Source: Polydactylus sextarius
Taxonomy: Eukaryota > Chordata > Actinopteri > Polynemidae
Reading direction: 5' to 3'
Assembly: GCA_016801845.1 (NCBI GenBank)
Contig: CM028909.1
Coordinates: 9,532,813 to 9,596,812, forward strand
DNA: 64,000 nt
Shown: positions 24,861-37,469 of the stretch, in pieces
Position numbering within the stretch: the stretch's first letter is position 1
Layout: each line of letters begins with the position of its first letter
Made by a program: the position numbers and the translations under genes
Notes under the pieces: generated by a model
The model's input: only the letters and a program-made list of their open reading frames with translations
The model's database searches: none
What the model was told of the DNA's origin: nothing

Positions 24861-25977
24861 TCTGTTTAACTGTATTCATCTATTGTAATTATGCAAGTGT
24901 CACAATGAAATATTCATTGGTAAACTGTCTCTGAGCAGCTTGACTCATTGAATAAGAATAGATACAGATTGGAAATAAAATTATTGAATTTGAACCACAG
25001 CATTAAAAATGAGCTATATTCATAAATTATGGGCACCTTGACTAAACTATGATCAGTTCATCTTCGAGGCCATGTGAACATCACTGCTATGAAAATACTC
25101 GATCATATAAACAAACATTATGTTTATAAAACATTAAAATATTCAGTCATGTTAGTGTTTCATACAGATGTCAAATGTTTATTTTGCTCCCTGATACAAT
25201 GTTAACAGTGTTAAATAGATGTTTCTTTTTTTTTTCCTCAAAGAAAATGTTGGAAAATAAACAACAGGTGGACATTAGCTAATATTAAATAAATTATTTA
25301 ACATTTAATTTAAACTTAAGTAATTAACATGGGTTTTACTTCATGAGGAACAATAGTTTGAAATAAACAGCAGAGGAACTGGAGTAAAACACATGAAGAA
25401 CATGTAATAAAGTGTCCTGAAAAACATCAGCAACAGCTGCGTAACATCAAACAAAGTGAATATTAAATAACTATTAAAAAATAAATAGTTTCTCTTTGAG
25501 ACTGTCACTTAAAATATCTCCACACCTACTGTCATCGTCCTCATACAGTCTGACAAAGAGTTTTAGACAAGATGCTCTTTCATTAATAACTTCCCCATTT
25601 ATCACAAATGAAAAGTGGCCAGAACAATCACGAATACAAACAACAACTTTTCACTCACACAAACATACACACGGTTTTTGCAGGTTTAAGTTAAGATGTT
25701 AGATGTTTTACCACATAAAAATTTAATCCTTGTTTCTTTTACACTTTTTAGTAGCTAAAGTAGTTTTAGGGTTGTGTTTGTCTCTTCAAGACTTGCAGAC
25801 ACACTGTACAAACGTGTGTGACATATGATCTAGTTAGTGTTTTCTTTCCAGGGAGTTTTTTTTTAAACAAACATTGGTTTTGCTCAGCCTCTGCTGTGGT
25901 TGAGTCAAATCCAGTAGAACCAGGACTGTAACTTATTTACGAACCCAAACAGTAATTTCATGAAGCCGATTCCTGTT

Positions 25978-28900
25978 TTAGTTACAGTTGAACTGCGGTC
26001 CAGGTGTGGCAATGATGTCCTCGTACGGGGCGCTCTGGTGCAGGTTGAGGACTTGTTGTTTCTTCAGGATGAGCAGACAGAAGAAAGTGGTTGCGGCCTG
26101 TGTGCGAGTGCACCCTCCACACAGTGTCTTCAGGCTGAACGTGGTGCTGCCGTTGCTCTGGCTCTGACACACACAAACACCACAATTTAATTTCCAATCA
26201 TCATCCTTAATCCTGCTACGGCCCTCTCATCTTTAAATCCCTGCCTGCTGTGGCTATGGATTTTTATCTGTTCAATGTTAAATAGAGCACGGACACTACT
26301 GAAAAAGGGAAACAGCAGTGCCATGTTGTGAGTTTCCAGGCTTTACAAACACATTGCTCTGAATTAACACAGTTTACATGTAAGATGGGGGATGTGCTGT
26401 GTTGCTATGATAATAATAGCTGGACATTTATTTTTAGGTTCTTACTTTTAGAGTGTTCTGAAGCCGCTGTGCTCGCCTGGTTATCTTCCTCTCCTCCAAG
26501 TCCTGGCTGTCCAACATAGACTGCAGGTTAGAACAGGACCGTTATTCAAATTGTGGATGCTGGGCACATTTCCAAAGCAGCATGTGAAATTAACAGCCAC
26601 CATCTGTCAAATGCTGGTGAATTGTTTCTTGTCTGTTGTACAAGAATTTTTACAGATAACCATCCATAGTTAATTCAATTACACACCAAAAGGAAATGTG
26701 AAAGAAATTGCTCTCCTTCCTGTTTTAAGTGTGTGTGTTAAAAAAACAAAAACAAAATAAAACACCTGAGTGCGAAGGGAAGTTGACTGAGTCTCCTCCA
26801 TAAAAGTTGAATGGACAAACATGGAGTCCTCTGATGGAAGTTCAGGATGAGTGAACTCTGACCTGTTTTCATCCTGACAAACACACAACAGATTATAAAA
26901 TCTAATCTTTTTACATTACATAACATCTATACATCACTCAAATGCAGACACTTTACCTGTACGCCCTCTGAGTCATTCTCAGTCTGATTGTTCGGTTGAT
27001 CAAAAGCTGTCAGCTCAGTGTTACGTGATGAATCCACGTCGCTGATGTTGTCCACAGTCAGGGAACTTATGTCTTCTTGAACTACACAACACAGACATAA
27101 AGCAGAGAGGCAGAACAAAGACCGTCACTAATGAGACAGTAATTGTACCGACATTACTACATTGATCTAATAGTTCTCTCATTGTTTGAATATACGTCTT
27201 TACCTTCATGTCTTTCCTGGCGCATCTCCTCAACCTCACAAACACTAGAATATTTCAACTGGAAAACGCACTTGGCAAAGAGCTTGAAAAGCCGAAAAGG
27301 AGATTTCATTTTAATATAATCCTCAGTAAAGATGAGTTGCTTTATGATGTAAACCAACACCACGGTGAGATGTTTTTACCTCCTTTATCTGAGGCGTTAT
27401 TACAGTAGAACATGGCTGTGTGAAAAGACTGTCTACACCTCCGCTCTCCTTCCACTGCATGATCTGCATAGTCGGCGGTGCCATGTCCATGGGGGCGACC
27501 AGATCTGAGTAGTCATAAAGCTGCTCTCTGATGGACTCGTTGGTCAGCTCTTTTCTCTGGTCCAAAACCAACCTGCGTTTCCGAGTTCCCTTCTTACTCT
27601 CAGATTTTGCTGAGGAGAAACATCACAAGGTCAAACAAGGTATCTTTGGTGCAACAATCCTCAACTAAGGGATCGCAGTTTGGGAGATGTTTATTTGTGC
27701 CTACGAGTGATAGCCACGGGTTCAAGTGCAAAGGCATCCTCTTCATTTGCAAGCAAGGTGGTGTGATTCAGTGTAGAAGTTTCTACCTCCACTGGATTTA
27801 TTCTGTCAGCATCTGTGAAACAATTTGTCTGAGTTTAAAAATAAAACCAAGCAAAATGGAAGATGAACACATGTAAATAATTTTCAAGTATTTATCACGA
27901 TTTGTTATAACCTCGCTGATAATTGATCACATCGTTCACATCGGTCTCTGGATTTTCGTTGTGGGCCTCCTCTTGGATGAAGTCAATGGACTCGGCCAGA
28001 TCACTGGAGTTTGTCAGAAAATCTACAAGGACATTAAAAATATTCAGTCACTCAGGTAGAATCAGCACAAATAATGAATAAAAATGAGATTGTTTTAATA
28101 TTTGAAGGTAATATGCAGCAGAAGTTGACTTTTCTTTCAATAGAGCTTCACCTCTGATGAATCAGAGCAGAGAGAATCTTTTTCTATTGGTTTATAATTC
28201 ACCAGTTATCAATAACAGTCAGGCTATTTATTTCTTTGTGTCCCAGTTAAGAGGCTGGACCCTCGAAAGGAAACGACTCTTAAATATTGGTCCATGGCAG
28301 GATCCGGGGGTCAGACTTTATTTGTGCATTTTTCCTAAACGAGACAGGCCATCGCCCTCACACAGATCTATAACCTAATGGTGTACTTGGGAAATCCATG
28401 TCAACTTGTGAAGTCAAATATTTTACAGTTTAAAACCAGGACATTGCCCTTAAACTGTTGACAAAGCACAAACATTACCTCAAAATGGGTGCAAGTTCAT
28501 ATGAGTTTAAACAGTTTGTCAAAAAGTACTAGATTAATGATAATATTTACTTTGAGTACATTATGAAATAATTGAACTGATTTTGAAAGATCAAGTCCCC
28601 TAATCGGGTTGAAGGGATCTGGTGCGTTTCATATATATATAAACATTACAGCAAAAGGTGTTGTATGCTGTACAGACTGTAAATACCCAAGAACTGTATT
28701 TTTTTCCTATTAAAATAAAGCAAAGACTGATCATTCTAGAGTAACTACCAAGTAAGTCGTATACTTTGTCCTCATCTCCAAAAGTGTCTCTTTGTTGAGT
28801 CAGGCTATGGAAGTTCATGTCCAGCAGCCTGTTCTGGTTGCTCTGGCTCTCACCTACACAATCACAACAAACAACAAGAGGGAACATATCATTCAAAATC

Positions 28901-30192
28901 ACACGAAAACAATAAAACCAACAATATGTTAATTTGTCTCTTAATACAATCTGACTTTCCTGTCTGCTCCGTAGCACACAAATTTAGTCTAAATACAGTA
29001 GATGAGTTCAATGTGAGAATAAATCGAATGCTCAGCTCTAGCAAACCAAATAACAGAAACACATCAAATTAGGAAGCACAATGACAACAAACAGCTTCTT
29101 ACCGATGTGTGTCAAGTTCAGAAAGTCATTTCCAAAATCCTCTTTCAGAGTGATTTCCTCTGCTCGACCCTGGTTCAATGCAAAGTGGTCCACCACCTCT
29201 ATGTCACTGGTGTTCCCATGTAAAGAAAAGTGTAAACAGACAGAAATATATTAAATTAGGCTTAAAGAAATAATCAATAAAAGGTTAAGTCCTACTGCCA
29301 ACATTCATATCACAAAATGACAACAAGAATGTTTAAGTTTGTAATTACCTCAAAGTATAAAACTGCAAAGTTTCTTCTGAGATAGAACTGTTTCAATTAC
29401 ATTTATGGATAGACCTGATTTTGCCTTTAGGATATTTTGGAGAGCATGAGACAGCTGTACCTTAGGGGCGGCAACGGGGCATCAAAAGCAGAGAAATCCT
29501 CAATCAGGGTAATTGCTTTTAGCGTCGCCTCCAGACCCTCAGAGGGCATATCTGTCTGACCTGATAAACAACATAATACAAACACACACTGCAATCACAA
29601 CTAGAAATGACAACAGAGGTGGAAAAAAGTCATTGAAGTACTAGTAAATGTTTACATTGCATTTTAAAAAATATTTTCCTTAAAAATATATAAATCAGCC
29701 ACAACCCTGTGATGCATCTCTTTCAGTTATGATAACTGTTCTCACAGTGAAAACAAACAAACAAACAGGATGTGATGTGTTACCTGGCCTGAACGCGATT
29801 TTAATCTTAAACAGTGCATCACTGCAGTCTGCCAGGAGGTACTTTGCTTTTCTGTGGTAGATCCTGACCACACCGAGGAGCAGATGACCTGATATCCGCA
29901 AACCTATTTTTATCTACAAAAGGGTCACACATACATGAATACATTTACCACTATTTATGTTCAAATGCAGCACAAGGGGAATTGCAACAACGATTAAAAG
30001 AGCAGGTTAATACAGATAGTTATAAAAATATTTTTTTAAATTTACCTTTGGAGAAATTATCTCCCGGATTGTTGTTTCCAAATTGCATTCAAATACATGG
30101 GCCTTGGTCAGTTTCTTTTCCCAATGCGCCGCTAACCAGATTTTGGCCAAAGGTTCCCGCTTCGACGTGAAGAGATGCGTGTAGAACAACAT
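25978..30192 (-). CDS. rad21l1: RAD21-like meiotic cohesin kleisin
   Basis: Twelve exons on the minus strand: 30192-30046, 29913-29784, 29560-29461, 29206-29103, 28853-28749, 28022-27912, 27609-27380, 27282-27204, 27081-26957, 26873-26766, 26520-26446, 26163-25978 (499 aa; mammalian RAD21L1 about 555). This alpha-kleisin closes the meiotic cohesin ring with SMC3 and SMC1B/SMC1A and acts in chromosome pairing. The N-terminal SMC3-binding domain is intact: FYTHLFTSKREPLAKIWLAA, HWEKKLTKAHVFECN and GHLLLGVVRIYHRKAKYLL. The centre carries RKRRLVLDQRKEL and APPTMQIMQWKESGG. The C-terminal winged helix that contacts SMC1 ends in SAPYEDIIATPGPQF. The gene is RAD21L rather than RAD21 because of its short linker and its place next to snph, as on human 20p13. 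The acceptor of exon 8 (27282) was chosen for its pyrimidine tract; a longer alternative is possible. Confidence 0.93.
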
Positions 30193-30590
30193 GTTGGAAA
30201 ATCAGCTACCACCTGGGTCAAACACAAGACTTACATTAGCTGAATCTTTGGTGTTTCGTTCAGAGTATTTTCACTGTCGATTAAGCTCGACGTTTATGAA
30301 CGTAATTGGGTCAAAGTTAGCTAGCTTTGCCGCGTTTGCTAAGAGGCAGAGTAGCGAAGACAGGCTAGTTTTTTTTCCCCTCAGGTGTACGTTAATTAAG
30401 CGTTATGGCGGCGCCACGTCTTTTTCAGTACAGTTTAAATAAAAACACAGAATGTTTGTTTTTAATTAATCTCCGTCTTAGCTACAAAATTACCTAGCTA
30501 GCCCAGCAACAACAGAAGGTCCCGTCTTATTTTTTCAAAAGTACCGCGGTTAGATGCGCGGTGCGTGCATGTCAGCGCGAGGAGTAAATC

Positions 30591-30603
30591 GTTACCAAGC
30601 AAC
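30591..30603. promoter_or_regulatory. RFX X-box-like site upstream of rad21l1
   Basis: GTTACCAAGCAAC fits the X-box pattern GTNRCC(N1-3)RGYAAC. It lies 400 bases upstream of the rad21l1 start codon in a CpG-containing region, with a CCAAT (ACCAATGG) near 30616. RFX factors drive meiotic and ciliary genes, so regulation of rad21l1 is a reasonable inference. Confidence 0.4.
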
Positions 30604-33073
30604 AACTGGAACAAACCAATGGAACGCTAGACGTTATAGTTTTTTTTCTGCACAAGGTTTATGGTTACTGTTACGTTAAATGTTAAGCTATTGTTGTTTA
30701 TCAAATTTTAAAACGAAATAACAAAATGTAAAGTTCGAAGCTTATAGTATTCATTTATTCATTTAAAGAACACCGGTGTTCCACGTGAACTGGTGTTTAT
30801 GTAATTAGTATTTGATGCTCCAGATGTTGCTTCCGCAGATTCGTCATTTTCCTCAACAACAGACTGGTGCGTCTGTCAAAAATATTAACATCAATGTTTG
30901 ATAAAATTAAATTAAATTAGTCAGTTGTCAGTTGTTTGACACATTTTATTGAGTCAGGGAATATTGTCATATTATCTGGTAACAGTCACAATTTAACATA
31001 CAAATGTGCTGTTGTGTGTTTACAATGTGTTTACATATATGCAAGCATCAGGCATAAATTAAAGCCTTATGCAAGACCCAGGAACAACCCAGGTGGTATG
31101 AAGAATATGGAAAGACCATCAGCTTTTAAGCTCCACTCTGTGAAATTAAAAACTTCACAGAGTGGACAATCTCTTATCACATCACTGGCCATGTGAAAAA
31201 AGATTAACTTTGTGGTGTTATTGTGTATTAAATAACCTGTCAACAGTTCAGATAAAAACACAAGTGGATTTGTGAAGATTTCAAGGAAGGAAGTCCATAT
31301 AGGTGCAAGTGCTATTTTTCTCAGGAAATAACACAGCAATCTATGATCAAAAGGTAAATCACCAGTGAAAGTAAGAAGCGGAGGTGGTTTTCTGGCATCA
31401 TCAGCTGCAGTTTTCTTTCTCCACAACCAGATGAGTGGCAGCAAATGTGGCTCTTCACACATGAAATCGTCCTTGGTGCCAGTTTTTTCAGCCAGTTTTC
31501 AGTGTGGAAACCTTTAAATATCCCAGTACAAGACAAACCTGTTAGTTAAGACATGGTGGATCATAGTGGATTATACATACAGCAGCTGTCAGGTACATGA
31601 ATATCTGCTTCATCTGAGAACTATGATGTATGATCTCTCAGAATTAAATAAACAAACCCTTACGAGTTATGGTAAATGTCCCATATGCTGTGTTTTGGGC
31701 ACAAGAACAACAACAGCATTTCTTGACTGATTCTAACGTGTCCATGCATCTCAGTCTTTTGTGTTAACACTAGATCTCTGAATATCAGCCACACATTAAT
31801 GTTAAGTGACATGTTGGAAAGAAAAGGTATGTCTGTCATCACATCCTGAAGAACAATATTATCAACTTACATTAATACAATGATTGTAATGCAGCACCAG
31901 AGCTAAAATAAACTTAGACACTTAGAGTCATAAATGTAAGAAACAAATAAACCATCAGTACCTTAATGTTGGTTAAATTAATCTTTCCAACCTTCAGGCC
32001 TTTAACAGCCTGACGTGAATACCAGGTTTGTTTGTGCTGTTGATCTCAGAGTTTCACTTAAATGTTGAATGCTTCTTGGTCCTATTGCAACCTCTAGTAA
32101 GCATCACTGCCATTTAATGTAGTTTCTTGTAAGATGAGCTTCAGGAGACAACCTTGTAAATACTGTAATGAATGTGTACTGCCCTCTAAAGGTTTAAAAG
32201 TGCAGTGAAAAAAGAGCCATGACGGGATCAAAACGAACAGGAAGAGTTCACATTTACACTGTATAGCTAAACTCCTGACAGAAATCTTTAAATTTATAGT
32301 GTAATTCAATTATTTTCATGTTGTATATATTATTTTCAAAGACAAAACTGGACTATTTATTATTATAATAAAGTTTGTTGATAGTGATTGTTATCAGTAA
32401 TTATTACTCTCATTATCTCTATATTCTGTTGTATTCTGCTTTATATGACATTATATCAATGTACTGATTTATTTGTTGTCATCCAAACTATGGAACAATC
32501 TGACTATGAACTCAAAGCCAATTGTCAAAATGTCAGAAATATTATAAAGTATCTATGCAACAGTGTTGTGATAATAGCAAAAATATACATACACAGCAGT
32601 AGATGTGTAAATACTTAAGTATAAAACTGTAGTTTTACGCAAACATGTAACTAAAAACAAAAAAAGACTACATATCCCATGACCCTCTCCTTCCGCTACG
32701 ACACTCGAGGGGGACATGCTGCTTCCATTTTTGTGGGACTAATATTTCAGGGATGAGTAAAACGCCGAGTCAAACACAGTTGACGTCTCAGTGATCTAAT
32801 AGCTCAGTCATTTCACTTGAATATTATCATTCATTGTGAATGAATCAAGTGAAAACCAAATTGTCGAAAATGATCGAAAAATAACTTATTTTCGTCCCGA
32901 AAGTGTCTCGGTTTGATGACGTAGTTTTCTAAACCTTGTGTCATTGGTTCTGTCTTTTCCTTGAGACTTTTCCCGCGCTGTTAAACAACGTATCGAGCTG
33001 TCAGTCTGTCGTTGTAGCGAACTTTTAACATCATTTTACATCGATACCACAGCTGTTAGCCTATTTCCAGGTG
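30604..33073. other. Divergent spacer between rad21l1 and prim1
   Basis: AT-rich DNA between two divergent genes. A 13-bp perfect inverted repeat lies at 31132-31166 and a promoter cluster for prim1 at 32667-32978. A minus-strand frame of about 131 codons (31067-31462) has no family resemblance, and I do not call it a gene. Confidence 0.5.
32667..32978 (+). promoter_or_regulatory. prim1: prim1 promoter: ZNF143-like, CCAAT and E2F-like sites
   Basis: ACTACATATCCCATGA (32667-32682) matches the ZNF143/THAP11 type ACTACANNTCCC motif. A reverse CCAAT (ATTGG) lies at 32943-32947. TTTTCCCGCGC (32968-32978) matches the E2F consensus about 100 bases before the start codon. E2F control is expected for a DNA replication gene. 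TGATGACGTAG just upstream resembles a CRE. Confidence 0.5.
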
Positions 33074-36000
33074 ATGCCGTCCTCAGACTATGACTCGGCT
33101 TGTCTGCCGGACTTACTGCCGCTGTACTACCGGCGACTGTTCCCCTTCGCCCAATACTATCGCTGGTTGAACTACGGAGGAGGTGAGAGTCATTGATTAC
33201 TGTTAGCTAACCGACCTGAGCTCTACAACAACATTGTGTGATTTGTAACCACTGCATGCTTCGACTCATCGGTTCCAGCCGTGATTAATTTGTTTATTCT
33301 ACTCAGTGACCAGTTTATAAAGTACACTTAGATCAATGCGGACTATTACAAACCCTACCTCCAGCATGGCTGCTCATATAGTATTAAGATGTGTTAAACA
33401 GGTGTAGATTCAACTGTGCCATTTGTGAAGATGATGTTGATCATCATTCTCTTGTTTTGTCCATTCAAAGCTGAATTATTTCCAATTGGTCAAAGTAAAC
33501 AGCCGCACGAGCCTCAAAAGCCCCAGGTTTATTTAATATAATTTTGATTGACACATAATTGTTTTAATCACAAAGCTGTTAGAAATATGTCTGGGGAAAA
33601 ATGCCTGCCCCATTCTGTGGCCGTGGTCTTTGAAATCTTAGTTTGAAGACCTGAGCTGTTTTAGTTTACAATGTGCATATTTGATTTGAAGTTGTGTACA
33701 GTCGTGTAAGACTACAACAATTATTATTCTTTAGTAATAAAGTTACTGTTTAGTGCATACATTGTTTCTGCAAACACCAACACAACAGTCAATATTGTTT
33801 TTTCATAGATAAAAGATAAATCAGAAAATCAGAAAAAGAGGTTAAAACAGACATATATGTATATATATTTAATTTTCCTTTAAATTTAAGCCAAATGTAC
33901 ATAATAACATAGTAATCTATCTTGAGGTTATGTTTGGAAGACTTTAAACACTACAGGAGACTAATTTGGTGTTTGTTTGTTTGTTTTTATAAACTCAGTG
34001 CACAAGAACTACTTCCAGAACCGAGAGTTCTCCTTCACACTCAAAGATGACATCTACGTCCGCTACCAGTCGTTCACCAATCAGAGCGAGTTGGAGAAGG
34101 AAATGCAGAAGATGAACCCATACAAGATTGACGTTGGCGCTGTGTACAGTCACAGGGTGAGACTGATCCCATTATTTAACTCTGTGTCAGTGCGAAGCAG
34201 AAATATGGAGTTATGAGTTTTAAGTTTCATCTGTTTGTCACCAACAGCCAAATCAACACAACACTGTGAAGTCAGGAACCTTCCAGGCGCTGGAGAAGGA
34301 GCTGGTGTTTGATATCGATATGACCGATTACGATGATGTCAGAAGCTGTTGCAGGTAAATGGACTATGTGACTGAGTTTTGACAACTGTTGAATGTGTTA
34401 ACGTGGAGTTACTGTAAAGTATTACCTCATCCACGTTATTTTGACCTAATAATTCATCATATCCTAATAGTCACATTACTGTTGTAACACCAACTCTAAT
34501 GACAGTGCTGCAGATATTTGCTCCAAGTGCTGGACCCTGATGACCATTGCCATTCGCATCCTGAATAGAGCTCTTCGAGGTTTGTGTATTTCATATGTTG
34601 TTTTTCTTTCTTTTTTTTTTTTTTTGCCATCAGCCCCATGTTATCTTTGAGTTTTGGCCAAATTGGCATCAAACTTCTCTTACTTCCTGTGGTATTTCAG
34701 AGGACTTTGGTTTCCAGCACCTGCTGTGGGTTTATTCTGGCAGAAGAGGAGTGCATTGCTGGGTGTGTGATGAAGCTGCCAGGAAGCTCTCTGTGGCCGC
34801 ACGCTCCGCTGTGGCAGAGTACCTGAGCCTTGTGAAGGTAACAATATTTAAGCTTTTATTAGATCATATATTTAGAGTGTTTCTCTTGGGTAATCCAGGC
34901 CAATATTTATGTATAGGCAGTAGTTCATCATTTTAAAAAGGAAAACTAGAATTTGCAAAATCTGTGAGGCACCGGAGAAGAAAATAAAATCAGTACAGAC
35001 AAACATAAATGCTTCATATCAGTCAAAGCTGGTCACTGAATGTTCTTAAATCCATATTTTATGAACCAAAGTAACCAGTTGGCTGTTGTCACTGGATGAA
35101 GCTTAAACCTTTAAGACTGGGGGGAAAAAAGATTTTAACTTGTTCTGGTGTGAGCTCAATCAATCTGTGACTTGTATGTAAAACTCAGTATGCACATGCA
35201 TTATTGCTGATTTACAGGGTGGTGAAGAGACGGTGAAGAAAGTGGTGCTGACGGATCCAATTCATCCTTTTATCAAGTAAAAACTGGATCGTTTTCTGTG
35301 TGACAATTACCTGACACTGTTACTGTGTTGTGTTTTGTGATGTTTGTATCCGTTTTTACTGATTGTTGCGTCTGATGTCTGTCTTCACCTCTAATCTCAA
35401 CAGAGAGTCTCTGCTGGTGGTCGACCATTACTTTACTCAATACGCGCTACAGGAACAGGAAATACTGAGCCGCAAGGAGTCTGTCGACAAAGTACTGGCA
35501 CTTGTGCCTGAAGATATCCTTTTCTCATGTACAGTAGAGCTGGTTATTGGGGGGAGGAAACAATATTTTCTTTTTTGACCTTAACTCAGTTGGTACATGT
35601 TAGGAAAGATTTACTGCAGAGCTTCCAGAATGATAAGAATCCTGAGAATCGCTGGAAACAGGTTATGGATCATGCCAGTAAGAAACAGGTTGGTAATTCT
35701 GCATGTGTCATGTCATGAAAGATGTTTAACAACAAGCTATGAGCAAACATGGGCAATGGTACAATGTTTTCTTCCATCAGGCCACTACCAAGAAGGGCTA
35801 TCACTTTGAGAAAGAAATCATGCTGCAGTATTGTTACCCACGGCTCGATGTGAACGTCAGTAAAGGTGTGAACCATTTGCTGAAGAGCCCCTTCAGTGTC
35901 CACCCAAAGACAGGTGAGCATAGATGTTTCTGTTGAGATTAAATCGGTCAAGGCTGCACAGAGAACACGTCACTGACAGAGTCTCTCTTTCTCTCTCAAC

Positions 36001-37469
36001 TCTGACCAGGACGCATTTCTGTTCCCATCGACCTCAAAGAATTAGACACATTTGATCCTTTCGCTGTGCCCACAATCAGGTAAGTGATAATTTAACATCT
36101 GCTTCTCTCTTGCTGGCGGCGTTTGCCAGTTGGCAAAAGCTGATGTTGCAACTTTTTTATTTTTTTGCTAGTCTGATTTGTGAAGAGCTGGATCGGCCCA
36201 GAACAGGAGAGGACGAGTCAGATGACGTGAAAGAGAAGGAGAACGAGAAGGATGCAGCAGAGAGACGAAAAATCAGAGGTGAACATCTGAAATCTCATTT
36301 TCAGGATTCATGTTAAAAATGAGCCTCAAAATAGTTAGTATGATTAATCATATCAGACCAAACAGCTAGAAAAAATATATGATCATATTCTTAATTCAAA
36401 CATTTAAATTAACTCTACATTAACATTTAAACACTTACAGACATATTATTATGCTTGGTTGTTTGAGAGGTTTTGTTTGGGTGAAAATTTGAACATGTGT
36501 GAGAAATTTGAAACAAAAAGAAAAACCATTAAAACGGAGATGGTTCTGTTGCTCACAGAGTTAAATAACTGAAAAGGAATAGTTTGGATAATTGACATAA
36601 ATACAGACAAGATTTATTCTTATTGTTGGGAATATTAAATGCAAAATGAAGGAAGAAAAAGTTGTGAATCGTGACAATCGAACTTGTGTTATGTTGCTTT
36701 AGATAATGTGAAGGGTGTCCATGAAGTCTCTTTACAGTCTCTTTTATTGAAGATCGATTTCTTTCATGGTCACATTGACATCATCTTTTGCTTTAGGCCA
36801 CTAATGCCTCGTATCTTTGTTCGATACTAACTGACTCTAACTGTCTGGCAGCAGTAGGATGGACTTTGCTAGACAACGACCATATGCTCGTCTTACACGA
36901 TCAATGTTTTCCTCAGACGTTCTTGGTCGTTCGTCTCCGTCTCCCATAAATCTCTTGTGTCATGCACGATTTGACGAACGTGACGGTGGATCTTCCATAC
37001 TTAGTTCTGTAGTTTCGCTGAGTGTGCGTATCCGATTTTGTCCCAGTATTTTATTTATTTATTGTAAAGAGACTTTATGGACACCCTGTATATTTATCAT
37101 GACGAGTGCTACAAAACAGGCAACTTTCAACCTACTTTGACGAGCCCATTTTTGAGTCAAGACATTTAATGACCTTTATTGTCAAATAAAAGTGGAAAAA
37201 CTTTTTTCAGTACGAATTTATTAAATGTTCATATTTCAACTTATTATTTCTTATTACTTCACAGATTTTAAAAGAACCAGTCTGGCCAAGTACGTGAAAT
37301 ACTTTGATCAGTTTCTGGACGGGATGGCTCGAACATGGAAAGGAGAACTCCTGAGAAAGAGCGGTATGTTAAATTTAAGAGGATTAAATAAAGACACTGA
37401 GTTTTGAGTTTGTTTTAACTTTCATATGATCATTTTTTTTTTCTTTCAGATCTTCAGAAAGAATTCTGA
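33074..37469 (+). CDS. prim1: DNA primase small (catalytic) subunit
   Basis: Thirteen exons: 33074-33182, 33999-34156, 34248-34354, 34506-34579, 34701-34837, 35218-35276, 35404-35513, 35597-35688, 35781-35913, 36010-36079, 36172-36278, 37265-37363, 37450-37469 (424 aa; human 420). With PRIM2 and DNA polymerase alpha it makes the RNA primers that start each DNA strand in the nucleus. Catalytic metal ligands are in VFDIDMTDYDDV (Asp111, Asp113), and the third acidic site lies in LDTFDPF. Zinc ligands are Cys123, Cys124, Cys130 and Cys133 (CCSAADICSKC). Other conserved blocks are YYRRLFPFAQYYRWLNYGG, REFSFTLKDDIYVRYQSF, WVYSGRRGVHCWVCDE and HLLKSPFSVHPKTGR. Intron 7 (35514-35596) has AT-AC ends with U12-type signals, and only that splice keeps the conserved frame. 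Intron 11 holds a mariner remnant. Poly(A) signal at 37685-37690. Confidence 0.96.
35514..35596 (+). other. prim1: U12-type AT-AC intron in prim1
   Basis: The intron starts ATATCCTTTT, the U12 5' splice consensus. It contains CCTTAAC (35579-35585), the U12 branch-site core, about 11 bases before the AC at 35595-35596. Joining the exons here gives the conserved run PEDVRKDLLQSFQ, and no GT-AG pair nearby does so. Confidence 0.88.
36712..37087 (-). mobile_element. Fossil Tc1/mariner-like element with terminal inverted repeats
   Basis: The ends are 25-bp inverted repeats (36712-36736 and 37063-37087) starting AGGGTGTCCAT, with one mismatch. A TA dinucleotide lies close to the right end at 37089-37090. 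On the minus strand, disrupted frames resemble the N-terminal DNA-binding part of a mariner transposase (HKRFMGDGDERPRTSEEN then IDRVRRAY). At 376 bp it lacks the catalytic domain and is a non-autonomous, dead copy in prim1 intron 11. Confidence 0.75.

Larger units (their letters stand above)
21502..25977. other. Spacer between snph and rad21l1
   Basis: Upstream flank of snph and downstream flank of rad21l1. It holds an unidentified open frame (22147-22738), A-rich simple repeats near 23508-23588, a CTG/CAG- and ATG-rich GC-rich island near 24330-24580 that may be a distal snph promoter or 5' exon, and a LINE tail near 24820. No other coding exon is supported. Confidence 0.45.

Noticed and set aside
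31067..31462. Minus-strand open frame of 131 codons between rad21l1 and prim1
   Set aside because: Composition is Leu/Phe/Cys-rich as expected from AT-rich DNA. No family motif, no convincing splice partners and an upstream stop close by.
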